64,000 nucleotides of DNA from Rathayibacter sp. SW19 (GTDB taxonomy: Bacteria; Actinomycetota; Actinomycetes; Actinomycetales; Microbacteriaceae): NCBI RefSeq assembly GCF_030866825.1, contig NZ_CP133020.1:1116001-1180000 (forward strand). The letters run 5' to 3'. Of the stretch, positions 17,799 through 25,635 are shown piece by piece. How positions within the stretch are numbered: position 1 is the first letter of the stretch; each line of letters starts with the position of its first letter. A program made the translations under genes and the position numbers. The notes beneath the pieces were generated by a model. That model was given only the letters and a program-made list of their open reading frames with translations, made no database searches and was not told the origin of the DNA.

Positions 17799-18566
17799 AT
17801 GACCTCGCATTCCGAACGCTCCGACGCGTACACGCTCATCCTCCTGCGCCACGGCCAAAGTGACTGGAACCAGAAGAACCTGTTCACAGGATGGGTCGAC
17901 GTACGCCTGAGCGAGCAGGGTGCGGACGAGGCGGCGCGTGCCGGCGAACTGCTTGCCGAGTCAGGCCTTCACCCCGATGTGCTGCACACCTCCGTGCTCA
18001 CCCGTGCGATCCAGACCGCGAACATCGCGCTGGAGACCGCCGACCGCGCCTGGATCGACGTGCGCCGCTCGTGGCGGCTCAACGAGCGCCACTATGGAGC
18101 ACTACAGGGCAAAGACAAGGCGCAGACCCTCGCCGAGTACGGGCCGGAACAATTCCGGACCTGGCGCCGCTCGTTCGACGTGCCACCGCCACCGCTTGGC
18201 GACGACAGTGAGTTCTCGCAGGCGCATGACCCGCGCTACGCAAACCTTGGCGCCGATCTGCCGCGCACGGAATGCCTGAAGGACGTCATCGATCGGATGC
18301 TGCCCTACTGGCACTCCGACATCATCCCTGATCTCGCCGCGGGCAAGACCGTACTGGTGACGGCGCACGGCAACTCGCTGCGCGCCCTGGTGAAGCACCT
18401 GGACGGCATCTCGGATGCCGATATCGCCGAATTGAACATCCCAACCGGCATTCCGCTGGTTTACCGGCTCGACACGGCGTTCCGCCCGCTCGGCGCGGGC
18501 GAATATCTCGACCCGGAGGCCGCAGCCGCCGGCGCTGCAGCGGTGGCGGCGCAGGGCACGAAGTAG
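17799..18566 (+). CDS. gpmA: 2,3-bisphosphoglycerate-dependent phosphoglycerate mutase
   Basis: A 255-aa glycolytic enzyme. The catalytic LRHGQSDWN (16-24, phosphohistidine His18), LFTGWVDVRLSEQG, LNERHYGALQGKDK and VTAHGNSLRALVKHLDGIS are all present. It interconverts 3- and 2-phosphoglycerate. Its location close to senX3-regX3 matches the mycobacterial gpm1-senX3-regX3 arrangement, here interrupted by an IS element and phoU. Confidence 0.96.
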   Translation: MTSHSERSDAYTLILLRHGQSDWNQKNLFTGWVDVRLSEQGADEAARAGELLAESGLHPDVLHTSVLTRAIQTANIALETADRAWIDVRRSWRLNERHYGALQGKDKAQTLAEYGPEQFRTWRRSFDVPPPPLGDDSEFSQAHDPRYANLGADLPRTECLKDVIDRMLPYWHSDIIPDLAAGKTVLVTAHGNSLRALVKHLDGISDADIAELNIPTGIPLVYRLDTAFRPLGAGEYLDPEAAAAGAAAVAAQGTK

Positions 18567-18569
18567 CTG

Positions 18570-18678
18570 GGTCTCGATACGCTCGCCCTTCGACAAGCTC
18601 AGGGACAGGCGCTCGCTACTCGACCACCGGTACCGTTGGTCGAGTAGCCCGCGAGCTTCGGTCCCTGAGCGTAGTCGA
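18570..18678. repeat. Intergenic palindromic repeat, left part, interrupted by IS110
   Basis: A GGTCTCGATACGC...CTACTCGACCACC copy is followed by an inverted copy GGTCGAGTAGCCCGCGAGC...CCTGAGCGTAGTCGA. The inverted copy stops abruptly at 18678. It resumes as AGGGCGAGCAGGCG at 20021, on the other side of the IS element. Confidence 0.85.
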
Positions 18679-18695
18679 CGCTTCTATGGGTTTTG

Positions 18696-19748
18696 TCAAG
18701 TGTTGGCGTTGAGTTTTCGGAAGATTGAGCGTGCGATGTGGCGTTTGAGGTTGCGGAGGGTTTCGCGGCGGTTGTGGCCTTGTTCTTGGCGTTTGGCGGT
18801 GTAGGCCTTGGTGGGCTCGTCGTTGAGCATGCGGTGGGAGGCGATGATGTAGAGGGCGTGGTTGAGTTGCCGGTCGCCGCCGCGGTGCAGGCGGTGCCGG
18901 GTGGTGTTCCCGGAGGACGCGGGGATCGGGGCGACGCCGGCGAGGCGGGCGAATGCGGCCTCGGAGCGGATGCGGCCGTGGGCGGAGAAGGAGACCAGGA
19001 GTTGGGCGGCGGTGAAGGGTCCGAGACCGTTCTCTTCCAGTAGCCAGGCGGCCAGTGCGGTGACGTGGATGGTCAGCTTGGCGTTGATGGTGGCGATCTC
19101 GCCCTGCCGGGTGTGGATTTCCTGGGCCATCCGGGTTGCTTCGGCTCGGATGGTGTTCTGTGCGGGGGTGTCGGTGCTGCGGGTGCGCCAGGCGGCGACC
19201 TGGCCGATTTGTGCTTTCGTCAGTTTCTTGCGGGCGTCGATGCCGAGGGGAAAGCCACGCAGCAGCGCGGTCAACGCGTTGCTGGTGGCGGTTTTGTTCT
19301 TCTGCAGTGCTTTCCGGGAGGTCAAAAGGACTCGCAGTGCGGCCTGGTCGCCGTGGTGTGTGCGGGGGATCATCAGCCGGTCCACGGGCAGGGCCAGTGC
19401 GTGGCGGGCGGCGTGTTCGGCGTCGATGACGTCGCTTTTACCGGCCCGGCGGACACCTCGTTTCGGTGGTTTCGTTTCGGTGACTTCCACCCGGTGGGCA
19501 CTCAGCAGGTCGGTGAAGGTTGCCCCGTAGGAGCCGGTGCCTTCCATCGCGACCAGGGTGTGGCCTGGTGCCTCGCGCAGCATCCACGCGTAGGCGCGGT
19601 CCAGCCCGGGTTTACTGGTCGGGAAAGTCGCCGACTTCAGCAGCGCTCCGGCACTGCTGAGCACGGCCAGGGTGTGGGTCCTGGCATGCGTGTCGACCCC
19701 GATGACGTGGTCGTACTGTTGCCAAACCAGTTGTGAGACGATGGGCAC
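18696..19748 (-). CDS. IS110-family DEDD transposase/recombinase
   Basis: A 350-aa protein with GTG start. The RuvC-like domain shows the acidic tetrad D19 (GVDTH), E69 (AMEGTGSYG), D106 and D109 (KSDVIDAEHA). A helical linker follows, then the C-terminal Tnp domain with GPFTAAQLLVSF, RLAGVAPIPASSGNT (candidate nucleophile Ser278 or 279) and HRGGDRQLNHALY. The length is normal for the family. It works with a bridge RNA from the same element. No frameshift or stop is seen. Confidence 0.96.
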   Translation of the reverse strand: MPIVSQLVWQQYDHVIGVDTHARTHTLAVLSSAGALLKSATFPTSKPGLDRAYAWMLREAPGHTLVAMEGTGSYGATFTDLLSAHRVEVTETKPPKRGVRRAGKSDVIDAEHAARHALALPVDRLMIPRTHHGDQAALRVLLTSRKALQKNKTATSNALTALLRGFPLGIDARKKLTKAQIGQVAAWRTRSTDTPAQNTIRAEATRMAQEIHTRQGEIATINAKLTIHVTALAAWLLEENGLGPFTAAQLLVSFSAHGRIRSEAAFARLAGVAPIPASSGNTTRHRLHRGGDRQLNHALYIIASHRMLNDEPTKAYTAKRQEQGHNRRETLRNLKRHIARSIFRKLNANT

Positions 19749-19779
19749 GGTAACTCCTTCTGTAGGGGGTGTTATTACG

Positions 19780-19990
19780 TGCCGGTCTGGTCGTCGAGCA
19801 GGCGTTTCTGTAATGAGTCACGGGATCTCTTACAAGGTCCCGGACGAGCTTCTATCAAGCCATGTTCACGCGGTCAGGCCGGCGCTTCCCGCCCTGCCTG
19901 GTGGACATGTCGACTGCAAGACACACGCTGCGCGCGGTCGGAAGGGCGGTGAGTCACACCAGACAAAGCTGAAAACGCCAGTCTGCCAGC
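19780..19990 (-). ncRNA. Candidate IS110 bridge RNA (approximate ends)
   Basis: On the transposase strand, four segments follow in the order expected of a bridge RNA. A left-target guide (19948-19941) is complementary to GAAGGCG-type target GAAGGGCG at 20019-20026. A right-target guide (19917-19910) matches TCGACT at the other flank (18678-18673), 7 of 8 with the next two bases. A left-donor guide (19855-19848) equals GCTTCTAT at 18680-18687. A right-donor guide (19815-19807) reads CATTACAGA like 20012-20020. Strand polarity is correct for all four. Exact transcript ends are not visible. Confidence 0.7.
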
Positions 19991-20020
19991 CAGTACCAGA
20001 CCAGCCACAACCATTACAGA

Positions 20021-20047
20021 AGGGCGAGCAGGCGTATCGAGACCCGG
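20021..20047. repeat. Intergenic repeat, right part
   Basis: AGGGCGAGCAGGCGTATCGA followed by GACC completes the repeat broken at 18678. It ends just before the phoU stop codon. Confidence 0.8.
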
Positions 20048-20054
20048 TAGCGGG

Positions 20055-20708
20055 CTACACGTCCTCGGGCACCCAATCGCCGGTGCCGAGGTACTGCACC
20101 TTCTTCGCGATCGAAACGGCGTGGTCTGCGAAACGTTCGTGGTAGCGAGACGCGAGCGTCGCATCCACCGTGTCGACGGTTTCGCCCTTCCATTTCTCAC
20201 CGAGCACCTTGTCGAAGACTTTGACGTGCAGGTCGTCGATGTCGTCGTCGTCGTTGCGGATCTCCTCGGCGAGTGCGAGCTCCTGGGTGCGAAGCAGTTC
20301 GGTGAGCTTGCGCGCGATCGTCACATCGAGTTTGCCCATCTCCGCGAACGTGCCGCGCAGCGACTTCGGAACAACCTTGTCCGGGAACCGGTAACGGGCC
20401 AGCTGGGCGATGTGCTCGGCCATGTCGCCCATCCGCTCGAGGGATGCGCTGATCCGCAGGGCGCTGACCACGATTCGCAGGTCGCGGGCCACCGGCTGCT
20501 GCCGGGCGAGAATCTGGATGGACAGCTCATCGAGCACAACGGTCAACTCGTCGATCTTGTTGTCGTCAGCGATCACCTGTTCGGCGAGCGAGACATCGGA
20601 TTCGTTGAACGCCCGAGTGGCATTCGTGATGGCGGAGGTGACGAGTTCTGCGATCTCGACGAGGCGGTCCTGAACCTCGCGCAACTCCTGCTGGAAAACT
20701 TCACGCAT
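20055..20708 (-). CDS. phoU: Phosphate signalling protein PhoU
   Basis: A 217-aa all-helical protein with two PhoU repeats. The metal-binding E/D-rich motifs DNKIDELT (repeat 1) and RNDDDIDDLH (repeat 2) are clear, as is ISASLERMGDMAEHIAQLAR. PhoU links the Pst transporter to the SenX3 sensor and represses the phosphate response when phosphate is plentiful. It is divergent from senX3, and the 176-bp gap holds a triple PHO-box-like repeat. Confidence 0.95.
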   Translation of the reverse strand: MREVFQQELREVQDRLVEIAELVTSAITNATRAFNESDVSLAEQVIADDNKIDELTVVLDELSIQILARQQPVARDLRIVVSALRISASLERMGDMAEHIAQLARYRFPDKVVPKSLRGTFAEMGKLDVTIARKLTELLRTQELALAEEIRNDDDDIDDLHVKVFDKVLGEKWKGETVDTVDATLASRYHERFADHAVSIAKKVQYLGTGDWVPEDV

Positions 20709-20784
20709 ATGGTCTGTGGCCCTTCCTTACTGGCGCGCGCGTGCGACGGATCGGCTCGATCCTTCGGCCATAGTTGTCAGCCAA

Positions 20785-20813
20785 GGTTAACGGATGGTGC
20801 CATGCGGCTGAAC
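20785..20813 (-). promoter_or_regulatory. PHO-box-like triple repeat between phoU and senX3
   Basis: Minus strand: GTTCAGC-CGCA, TGGCACC-ATCC, GTTAACC, three heptamers at 11-nt spacing. The outer two fit the GTTCACC consensus and the middle one is degenerate. It could control phoU (starting 77 bp away), senX3 or both. Confidence 0.55.
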
Positions 20814-20884
20814 ACTCGCTGAAGTCGGCCCAGGCAGTCGGCATACGCACAGGATGACCACCGCCATTTCAGTACGCTTGACCC

Positions 20885-22048
20885 ATGGACTCCACCGCGT
20901 TGGTGCTGCTGTCTCTGGCACTGGGTCTTGTCGTCGGTGCCGGGTTCGTGGCGCTGCTTCACATCGCAGCCGGGCACGGTGAACGCGCGGCCGGTGTCGT
21001 CAGTCCGACTGTGCCGGACGGCGTCGACGCAATGCTCGACGCGATGGACACGGCAGGGGTCGTGCTCGACCCGTCGAACAACATCATGAAGACCTCGCAG
21101 GCGGCGCTCGCCCTCGGCATCGTGTGGAACGGCACGATGAGCCACCCGGAGCTGATCCAGCTGGTGGAGTCTGTGCGCCGCACGGGTGACCCGGTGACCG
21201 CGGAGATCACGCTGACCCGTGGACCGTTCGGCGACGCAAGCATTTATCTGCGCGTGCGTGTGGCCCGACTGGGTTCACGCTACGTGCTGCTGCTGGCCGA
21301 GGACCGTACGGAGACCTACCGCGTCGAGGCGGTGCGCCGCGACTTCGTCGCCAACGTCAGCCATGAACTGAAGACGCCGATCGCGGCCGTCGGACTGCTC
21401 ACCGATGCGCTCACCGTAGCGGCGGACGACCCGCAAGCCGTGCGGCGGTTCGCAGAGCTGCTGGCTGCGGAATCGGCTCGCCTGGCACGCATCACCGAGG
21501 ACATCATCGAACTCTCCCGGCTGCAGGCGACGGATGCGGTCGCGAACTCGCGGCGGGTCTCGATTGCGGAGGTCGTCGCATCCGCTGTCGATCAGAACAG
21601 GGTGAGTGCGATGGCGCACGGGATCGAACTGGCGACCGGCAAGTCGAGCGACGTCGAAGTGTTCGGCAACGAGGCGCTGCTCGTGGCTGCGGTGCACAAC
21701 CTGATCTCGAACGCCATCCGATACTCTCCGGATCGATCCAGAGTCGGCATTGGCGTGCGCCGGGCAGACGGGGTGGTCGAGGTCTCGGTGACGGACCAGG
21801 GCGACGGCATCCCGTCAAGCGACGTCGACCGGGTCTTCGAGCGGTTCTACCGGGTGGATCAAGCCCGGTCGCGTGAAACCGGCGGCACCGGCATCGGCTT
21901 GGCGATCGTCAAGCACGCGATCCAGAACCACGGGGGAGACGTGCGGGTCTGGTCGCAGCCGGGCCATGGCTCGACCTTCACCATCCGGCTTCCCGAGGCC
22001 GATGCGACGACCCCCGTCGCCGACATGCAAGGAGAACAAACGCTGTGA
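20885..22048 (+). CDS. senX3: Sensor histidine kinase SenX3
   Basis: A 387-aa kinase. One N-terminal transmembrane helix (residues 5-28) precedes a PAS-like region (about 45-140). The dimerisation box has phosphorylated His160 (NVSHELKTPIAAVG), followed by the N box NLISNAIRYS, DQGDGIPSSD and GTGIGLAIVKH. Mycobacterial SenX3 has two helices; here I see one. It autophosphorylates in phosphate starvation and passes phosphate to RegX3. The stop overlaps regX3 by 4 nt. Confidence 0.94.
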   Translation: MDSTALVLLSLALGLVVGAGFVALLHIAAGHGERAAGVVSPTVPDGVDAMLDAMDTAGVVLDPSNNIMKTSQAALALGIVWNGTMSHPELIQLVESVRRTGDPVTAEITLTRGPFGDASIYLRVRVARLGSRYVLLLAEDRTETYRVEAVRRDFVANVSHELKTPIAAVGLLTDALTVAADDPQAVRRFAELLAAESARLARITEDIIELSRLQATDAVANSRRVSIAEVVASAVDQNRVSAMAHGIELATGKSSDVEVFGNEALLVAAVHNLISNAIRYSPDRSRVGIGVRRADGVVEVSVTDQGDGIPSSDVDRVFERFYRVDQARSRETGGTGIGLAIVKHAIQNHGGDVRVWSQPGHGSTFTIRLPEADATTPVADMQGEQTL

Positions 22049-22728
22049 CACGCATCCTGTTGGTCGAAGACGAGACCGCACTGAGCGAGCCGCTCGCTTT
22101 TCTTCTGGCACGGGAGGGGTACGAAGTCGAGGTCGTCGCGGACGGCCAGAGAGCCTTGTCCGTGTTCGAGGCGACGGGCGCAGAACTGGTGCTGCTCGAC
22201 CTGATGCTGCCGGGTATCCCGGGCACCGAGGTGTGCCGGCAGCTGCGGTTGCGCTCGAACGTGCCGATCATCATGCTGACGGCGAAGGACTCCGAACTGG
22301 ACATCGTCGTCGGGCTGGAGCTTGGAGCAGACGACTATCTCACGAAGCCGTACTCGACGCCCGAATTACTGGCGCGGATCCGAGCCGTGCTGCGCCGCAG
22401 GATCGAGTTGGTACGTGACGATGACGCCGTTCTCGAAGCCGGTACTGTGCGGATGGACGTCGACCGGCACACCGTCGCCGTGCGCGGAGTCGAGACCCCG
22501 ATGCCACTGAAGGAGTTCGAGCTTCTCGAGTTGTTGCTGCGCAATTCCGGGCGCGTTCTCACGCGGGGGCAGTTGATCGACCGCGTGTGGGGAAGCGACT
22601 ACTTCGGCGACACGAAAACGCTGGACGTGCACATCAAACGCATCCGCTCGCGCATTGAAGACAGCCCGTCACAGCCGCGCATGCTGCTGACCGTGCGCGG
22701 GCTGGGCTATCGGTTCGAGTCGGAGTAG
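22045..22728 (+). CDS. regX3: Response regulator RegX3
   Basis: A 227-aa OmpR-family regulator. The receiver has the acidic pair E8/D9 (LLVEDE), phosphoacceptor Asp52 (LVLLDLMLPG), the MLTAKDS threonine and the TKPYS lysine. The winged helix covers residues about 130-227 (MPLKEFELLELLLRNSGRVL to LDVHIKRIRSRIEDSP). It activates pst and related phosphate genes. The last 33 bp of the gene are tandemly duplicated just after the stop codon. Confidence 0.95.
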   Translation: MTRILLVEDETALSEPLAFLLAREGYEVEVVADGQRALSVFEATGAELVLLDLMLPGIPGTEVCRQLRLRSNVPIIMLTAKDSELDIVVGLELGADDYLTKPYSTPELLARIRAVLRRRIELVRDDDAVLEAGTVRMDVDRHTVAVRGVETPMPLKEFELLELLLRNSGRVLTRGQLIDRVWGSDYFGDTKTLDVHIKRIRSRIEDSPSQPRMLLTVRGLGYRFESE

Positions 22729-22805
22729 CGCGGGCTGGGCTATCGGTTCGAGTCGGAGTAGCGCGGTCTGTGCGAGTCGACGCGAGTCGACGCGGGTCGA
22801 CGCGG
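22695..22805. repeat. 33-bp tandem duplication of the regX3 3' end plus 10-bp repeats
   Basis: The unit at 22695-22727 (GCGCGGGCTGGGCTATCGGT...GTCGGAGTA) is repeated exactly at 22728-22760. A GCGCGG remnant follows, then GAGTCGACGC, GAGTCGACGC, GGGTCGACGC, GGGTTGA at about 22770-22807. The duplicate lies outside the coding frame. Confidence 0.9.
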
Positions 22806-22840
22806 GTTGAGGGGCCAGCGCCGGGATTTGGCTCCGGCTT

Positions 22841-23386
22841 TTAGCCGTTCGATGTCGCGGTGGGCTCCGGAGTCGGCGTGGTCGACTCGTTCGGCACGGC
22901 GATGACGACCTTGGGCTTGGGTGTCGGGGTGTACTGCTGGTACTCGGCCTGAGCGCTTGTCAGGACCGGAACCAACAGCTGCACGCCGGTCTGCGTTCCG
23001 TACTGGAAGTAGAGCGGCAGAAGCGCACCTGGCCGGGTGTTGATGTTGGTCAACTGGGTTTGCGGGTGCGTCGTTGAGCCGATGTCTTTGACCTGGCCCG
23101 GTTCGACGGTCACGTAGGTGTCGACCTTGTTCGTCGTGCCGTGCTGGATGAGCACGCGGTGGCTCTTCGAATCGTTGTTGACCAGCGTGACCACCAGGTT
23201 GCCGGTCCGGCCGTTGTCTGAGATGACCGTGGCGTTGCGCACGTCGATGGACCCGACGCTGCCATTGACGCCGTCGCTGGTCTCTGTAATGTTCGCCGTC
23301 TCCTGCGGTGCGAGGAAGTTGCATCCCGCCGTGCCGAGAAGAATCCCCACGGCCAGAACGACGGATGCCGCGATTCGCGCTCTCAC
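22841..23386 (-). CDS. lpqE: LpqE-like lipoprotein
   Basis: The true start is GTG 23386 (MRARIAASVVLAVGI), with GGAGG directly upstream; the longer open frame beyond it is antisense to carD. The product is 181 aa with a lipobox at Cys22 (GTAGC). The mature domain has ATVISDNGRTGNLVVTLVNN and TVEPGQVKDIG, resembling a small beta-sandwich. A Pro/Thr-rich tail ends it. It is divergent from carD, as lpqE is in mycobacteria. Its function in the envelope is not established. Confidence 0.8.
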   Translation of the reverse strand: MRARIAASVVLAVGILLGTAGCNFLAPQETANITETSDGVNGSVGSIDVRNATVISDNGRTGNLVVTLVNNDSKSHRVLIQHGTTNKVDTYVTVEPGQVKDIGSTTHPQTQLTNINTRPGALLPLYFQYGTQTGVQLLVPVLTSAQAEYQQYTPTPKPKVVIAVPNESTTPTPEPTATSNG

Positions 23387-23548
23387 AAGACCTCCAGAGT
23401 CTTCAGCGCGGCGAGGCCGCTCCGGCCGCTCGTCACGCGCAATGCTGTTCGAGTTTAGCGTATACCGTGGCGTCGCTCCGGCTGCCGGCGCACAGGGTAG
23501 CACGGAGGCGCTGTGGTATTCTGGAGGTCGCTGAAGGGACGACACTTT

Positions 23549-24031
23549 ATGCATTTCGAGGTTGGTGAAACGGTCGTTTATCCGCATCATGGTGCAGCCA
23601 CGATCACCGAAGTGAAGAAGCGAATCATCAAAGGCGAAGAGAAGCTGTACCTCAAGCTCAATGTCACGCAGGGCGACTTGACGATCGAAGTTCCCGCCGA
23701 AAACGTCGACCTCGTCGGCGTTCGCGATGTGATCGGCCGCGACGGCCTGGACCACGTGTTCGAGGTGTTGCGCACACCGTTTACGGAAGAGCCGACCAAT
23801 TGGTCCCGCCGCTATAAGGCGAATCTGGAGAAGCTGGCGTCTGGCGACGTGATCAAGGTGTCCGAGGTCGTGCGCGATCTGTGGCGCCGCGACCAAGATC
23901 GCGGACTTTCCGCCGGCGAGAAACGGATGCTCGGCAAGGCACGTCAGATCCTCATCTCCGAGCTTGCACTCGCTGAGAAGACCGACGAGGAGCAAGCCTC
24001 GACCGTGCTCGACGGGGTGCTCGCCTCGTAG
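23549..24031 (+). CDS. carD: RNA polymerase-binding transcription factor CarD
   Basis: A 160-aa protein starting MHFEVGETVVYPHHGAATI; the in-frame ATG 12 codons upstream is not needed. The N-terminal Tudor-like RNAP-interaction domain covers about 1-55 and the helical DNA-binding domain 60-160, with the conserved Trp in NWSRRYKANLEKL and LSAGEKRMLGKARQILISEL. CarD stabilises open complexes at rRNA and housekeeping promoters. A possible -10 (TATTCT at 23517-23522) lies upstream. ispDF follows, as in mycobacteria. Confidence 0.96.
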   Translation: MHFEVGETVVYPHHGAATITEVKKRIIKGEEKLYLKLNVTQGDLTIEVPAENVDLVGVRDVIGRDGLDHVFEVLRTPFTEEPTNWSRRYKANLEKLASGDVIKVSEVVRDLWRRDQDRGLSAGEKRMLGKARQILISELALAEKTDEEQASTVLDGVLAS

Positions 24032-24052
24032 CTCGCGAGCGCAGCGCACCCC

Positions 24053-24314
24053 GCTGGTCGAGTAGCCCGCGAGCTTTCGGTCCCTGAGCGGAGCCGAAGG
24101 GCGAGCAGGCGTATCGAGACCCCCCTTTAGACCGGCTCGCCAGGTCTCGATACAGTCGCTGGCGCTCCTTACTCGACCACCGAGTGCTCGCTGGTCGAGT
24201 AGCCCGCGAGCTTTCGGTCCCTGAGCGGAGCCGAAGGGTGAGCAGGCGTATCGAGACCTCCGCGGGTCGGCTCACGGGGTCTCGATACGGTCGCGGGCGC
24301 TCCTTACTCGACCA
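24053..24314. repeat. Four-part intergenic palindromic repeat cluster
   Basis: Two inverted pairs: GGTCGAGTAGCCCGCGAGC...TATCGAGACC followed by GGTCTCGATACAG...TTACTCGACCACC, then the same pair again at 24191-24314. Both left halves contain the site used by IS110 (GAAGGGCG at 24096-24103 and GAAGGGTG at 24233-24240). No gene is present between carD and ispDF. Confidence 0.88.
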
Positions 24315-24339
24315 ACGGCACCGCGCTACGCTCTAATCC

Positions 24340-25515
24340 ATGAGTGAGCGAGCGTCGGCGGTCGCCGTGATCGTGGTTGCAGCGGGTACAGGTACGCGAC
24401 TGGGCGCCGACGTTCCGAAGGCATTCGCCTTGCTGGCAGGGCGCACGGTCCTGGAGCGGGCCTTGCATTCAGTCGCCGGAATGTCTCGCCCGGCACAGTT
24501 GATCGTGGTGGTGCCCGCCGACCGGATGCACGACGCCGAAATGATCGGTGCACGAGCGGTCGGGGTGCCGGTCACCGTGGTGTCGGGCGGTGCGACCCGG
24601 CAATCCTCGGTCGCGGCGGGGCTGGCGGCGGTGGCCGACGGCATCCGGATCGTGCTGGTGCATGACGCAGCTCGCGCGCTCACCCCGAGTGGCCAGTTCG
24701 ATCGTGTGGTCGACGCGGTCGAACGCACTGGTTTGGGTGTGGTGCCGGGGCTTTCCGTCGCAGACACCATCAAGCGGGTCGACGCCGCCGGGACGGTCGT
24801 GGAGACAGTCGATCGCTCCGTGCTGGCCGCGGTGCAGACTCCGCAGGGGTTCATCCGCGAGCAACTGGACGCGGCCTACGCAGCAGCCATCGACGATGTA
24901 ACGGACGACGCAGCGCTCGTCGCCGCGATCGGACATCCGGTCGCTGTGATCGACGGCGATCCGCTCGCGTTCAAGATCACGACAGCAGCCGATCTCCGTA
25001 AGGCCGAACAGGAACTCGCGGCACGGGCCGCCGCTGGGCAGAGTGGCGATCGCATCGGAGTCGGGACGGACGCCCACGCATTCGACTCGCAGGCGCCGCT
25101 CTGGCTGGCCGGGTTGTATTGGCCGGGTCAACCGGGTCTCGCTGGGCACAGCGATGGCGATGTGGTGGCTCATGCGATTACGGATGCGCTGTTGTCTGCG
25201 GCGTCCCTCGGGGACATCGGTAGCGTCTTCGGGCTGGCAGACCCGCAGTTCGACGGTGCACACGGCGAGGTGTTTCTGCGCGAGACGCGGCGTCGAGTGG
25301 AAGCGGCCGGCTTTCGAATTGGCAATGTGTCTGTGCAGGTGATCGGCATCCGCCCACGACTGTCGCCGCGACGGGCTGAAGCGCAGGAGTTGCTCACGGG
25401 CATCCTCGGGGCACCGGTTTCGCTGTCTGCGACGACGACGGATGACCTCGGCTTCACCGGCCGTGGCGAAGGCATCGCAGCCGTCGCCACGGCACTGCTG
25501 CACAGCGGACGTTGA
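24340..25515 (+). CDS. ispDF: Bifunctional IspDF (MEP cytidylyltransferase / cyclodiphosphate synthase)
   Basis: A 391-aa fusion. Residues 1-228 are IspD: nucleotide-binding VAAGTGTRLGADVPKAFALL, HDAARAL, and TPQGF. Residues 234-391 are IspF: GVGTDAHAFD with the zinc-binding Asp/His, AGHSDGDVVAHAITDALLSA, GDIGSVFG and the C-terminal SATTTDDLGFTGRGEGIAA. It performs steps 3 and 5 of the MEP isoprenoid pathway. In many relatives cysS follows directly; here about 7 kb intervene. Confidence 0.95.
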   Translation: MSERASAVAVIVVAAGTGTRLGADVPKAFALLAGRTVLERALHSVAGMSRPAQLIVVVPADRMHDAEMIGARAVGVPVTVVSGGATRQSSVAAGLAAVADGIRIVLVHDAARALTPSGQFDRVVDAVERTGLGVVPGLSVADTIKRVDAAGTVVETVDRSVLAAVQTPQGFIREQLDAAYAAAIDDVTDDAALVAAIGHPVAVIDGDPLAFKITTAADLRKAEQELAARAAAGQSGDRIGVGTDAHAFDSQAPLWLAGLYWPGQPGLAGHSDGDVVAHAITDALLSAASLGDIGSVFGLADPQFDGAHGEVFLRETRRRVEAAGFRIGNVSVQVIGIRPRLSPRRAEAQELLTGILGAPVSLSATTTDDLGFTGRGEGIAAVATALLHSGR

Positions 25516-25534
25516 CTGCTGCCGGGCGTCGGCC

Positions 25535-25629
25535 CGAACCGTCTGTGCAGGCCCGAATCGTCCGTGCATGCGCGAACCGCCAGTGCAAGCGCGAACCGCC
25601 AGTGCAAGCGCGAACCGTCTGCGCCGTTC
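25535..25629. repeat. 19-bp tandem repeat, five units
   Basis: Units begin CGAACCGTCTGTGCAGG and continue in exact 19-bp register: CGAATCGTCCGTGCATGCG, CGAACCGCCAGTGCAAGCG twice, then a diverged CGAACCGTCTGCGCCGTTC. No spacers vary between units, so it is not CRISPR. It lies 20 bp after ispDF and just before the convergent LuxR-type gene. Confidence 0.88.
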
Positions 25630-25635
25630 CGAACG

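Larger units (their letters stand above)
18677..20020 (-). mobile_element. IS110-family insertion sequence, complete
   Basis: Boundaries come from the split host repeat. Joining the flanks ...GTAGTC-GA-AGGGCGAGC... restores a sequence matching the intact copy at 24081-24120. A GA dinucleotide is present once at each end (18677-18678 and 20019-20020), fitting the 2-bp core of IS110 recombination without longer target duplications or terminal inverted repeats. The element has one transposase gene and a 270-nt non-coding end upstream of it. Confidence 0.9.

Noticed and set aside
23387..24049. N-terminal extension of the lpqE frame across carD
   Set aside because: The extension is complementary to carD; GTG 23386 has a ribosome site and starts a proper signal peptide.
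25535..25629. CRISPR array of 19-bp repeats
   Set aside because: Units abut without spacers.
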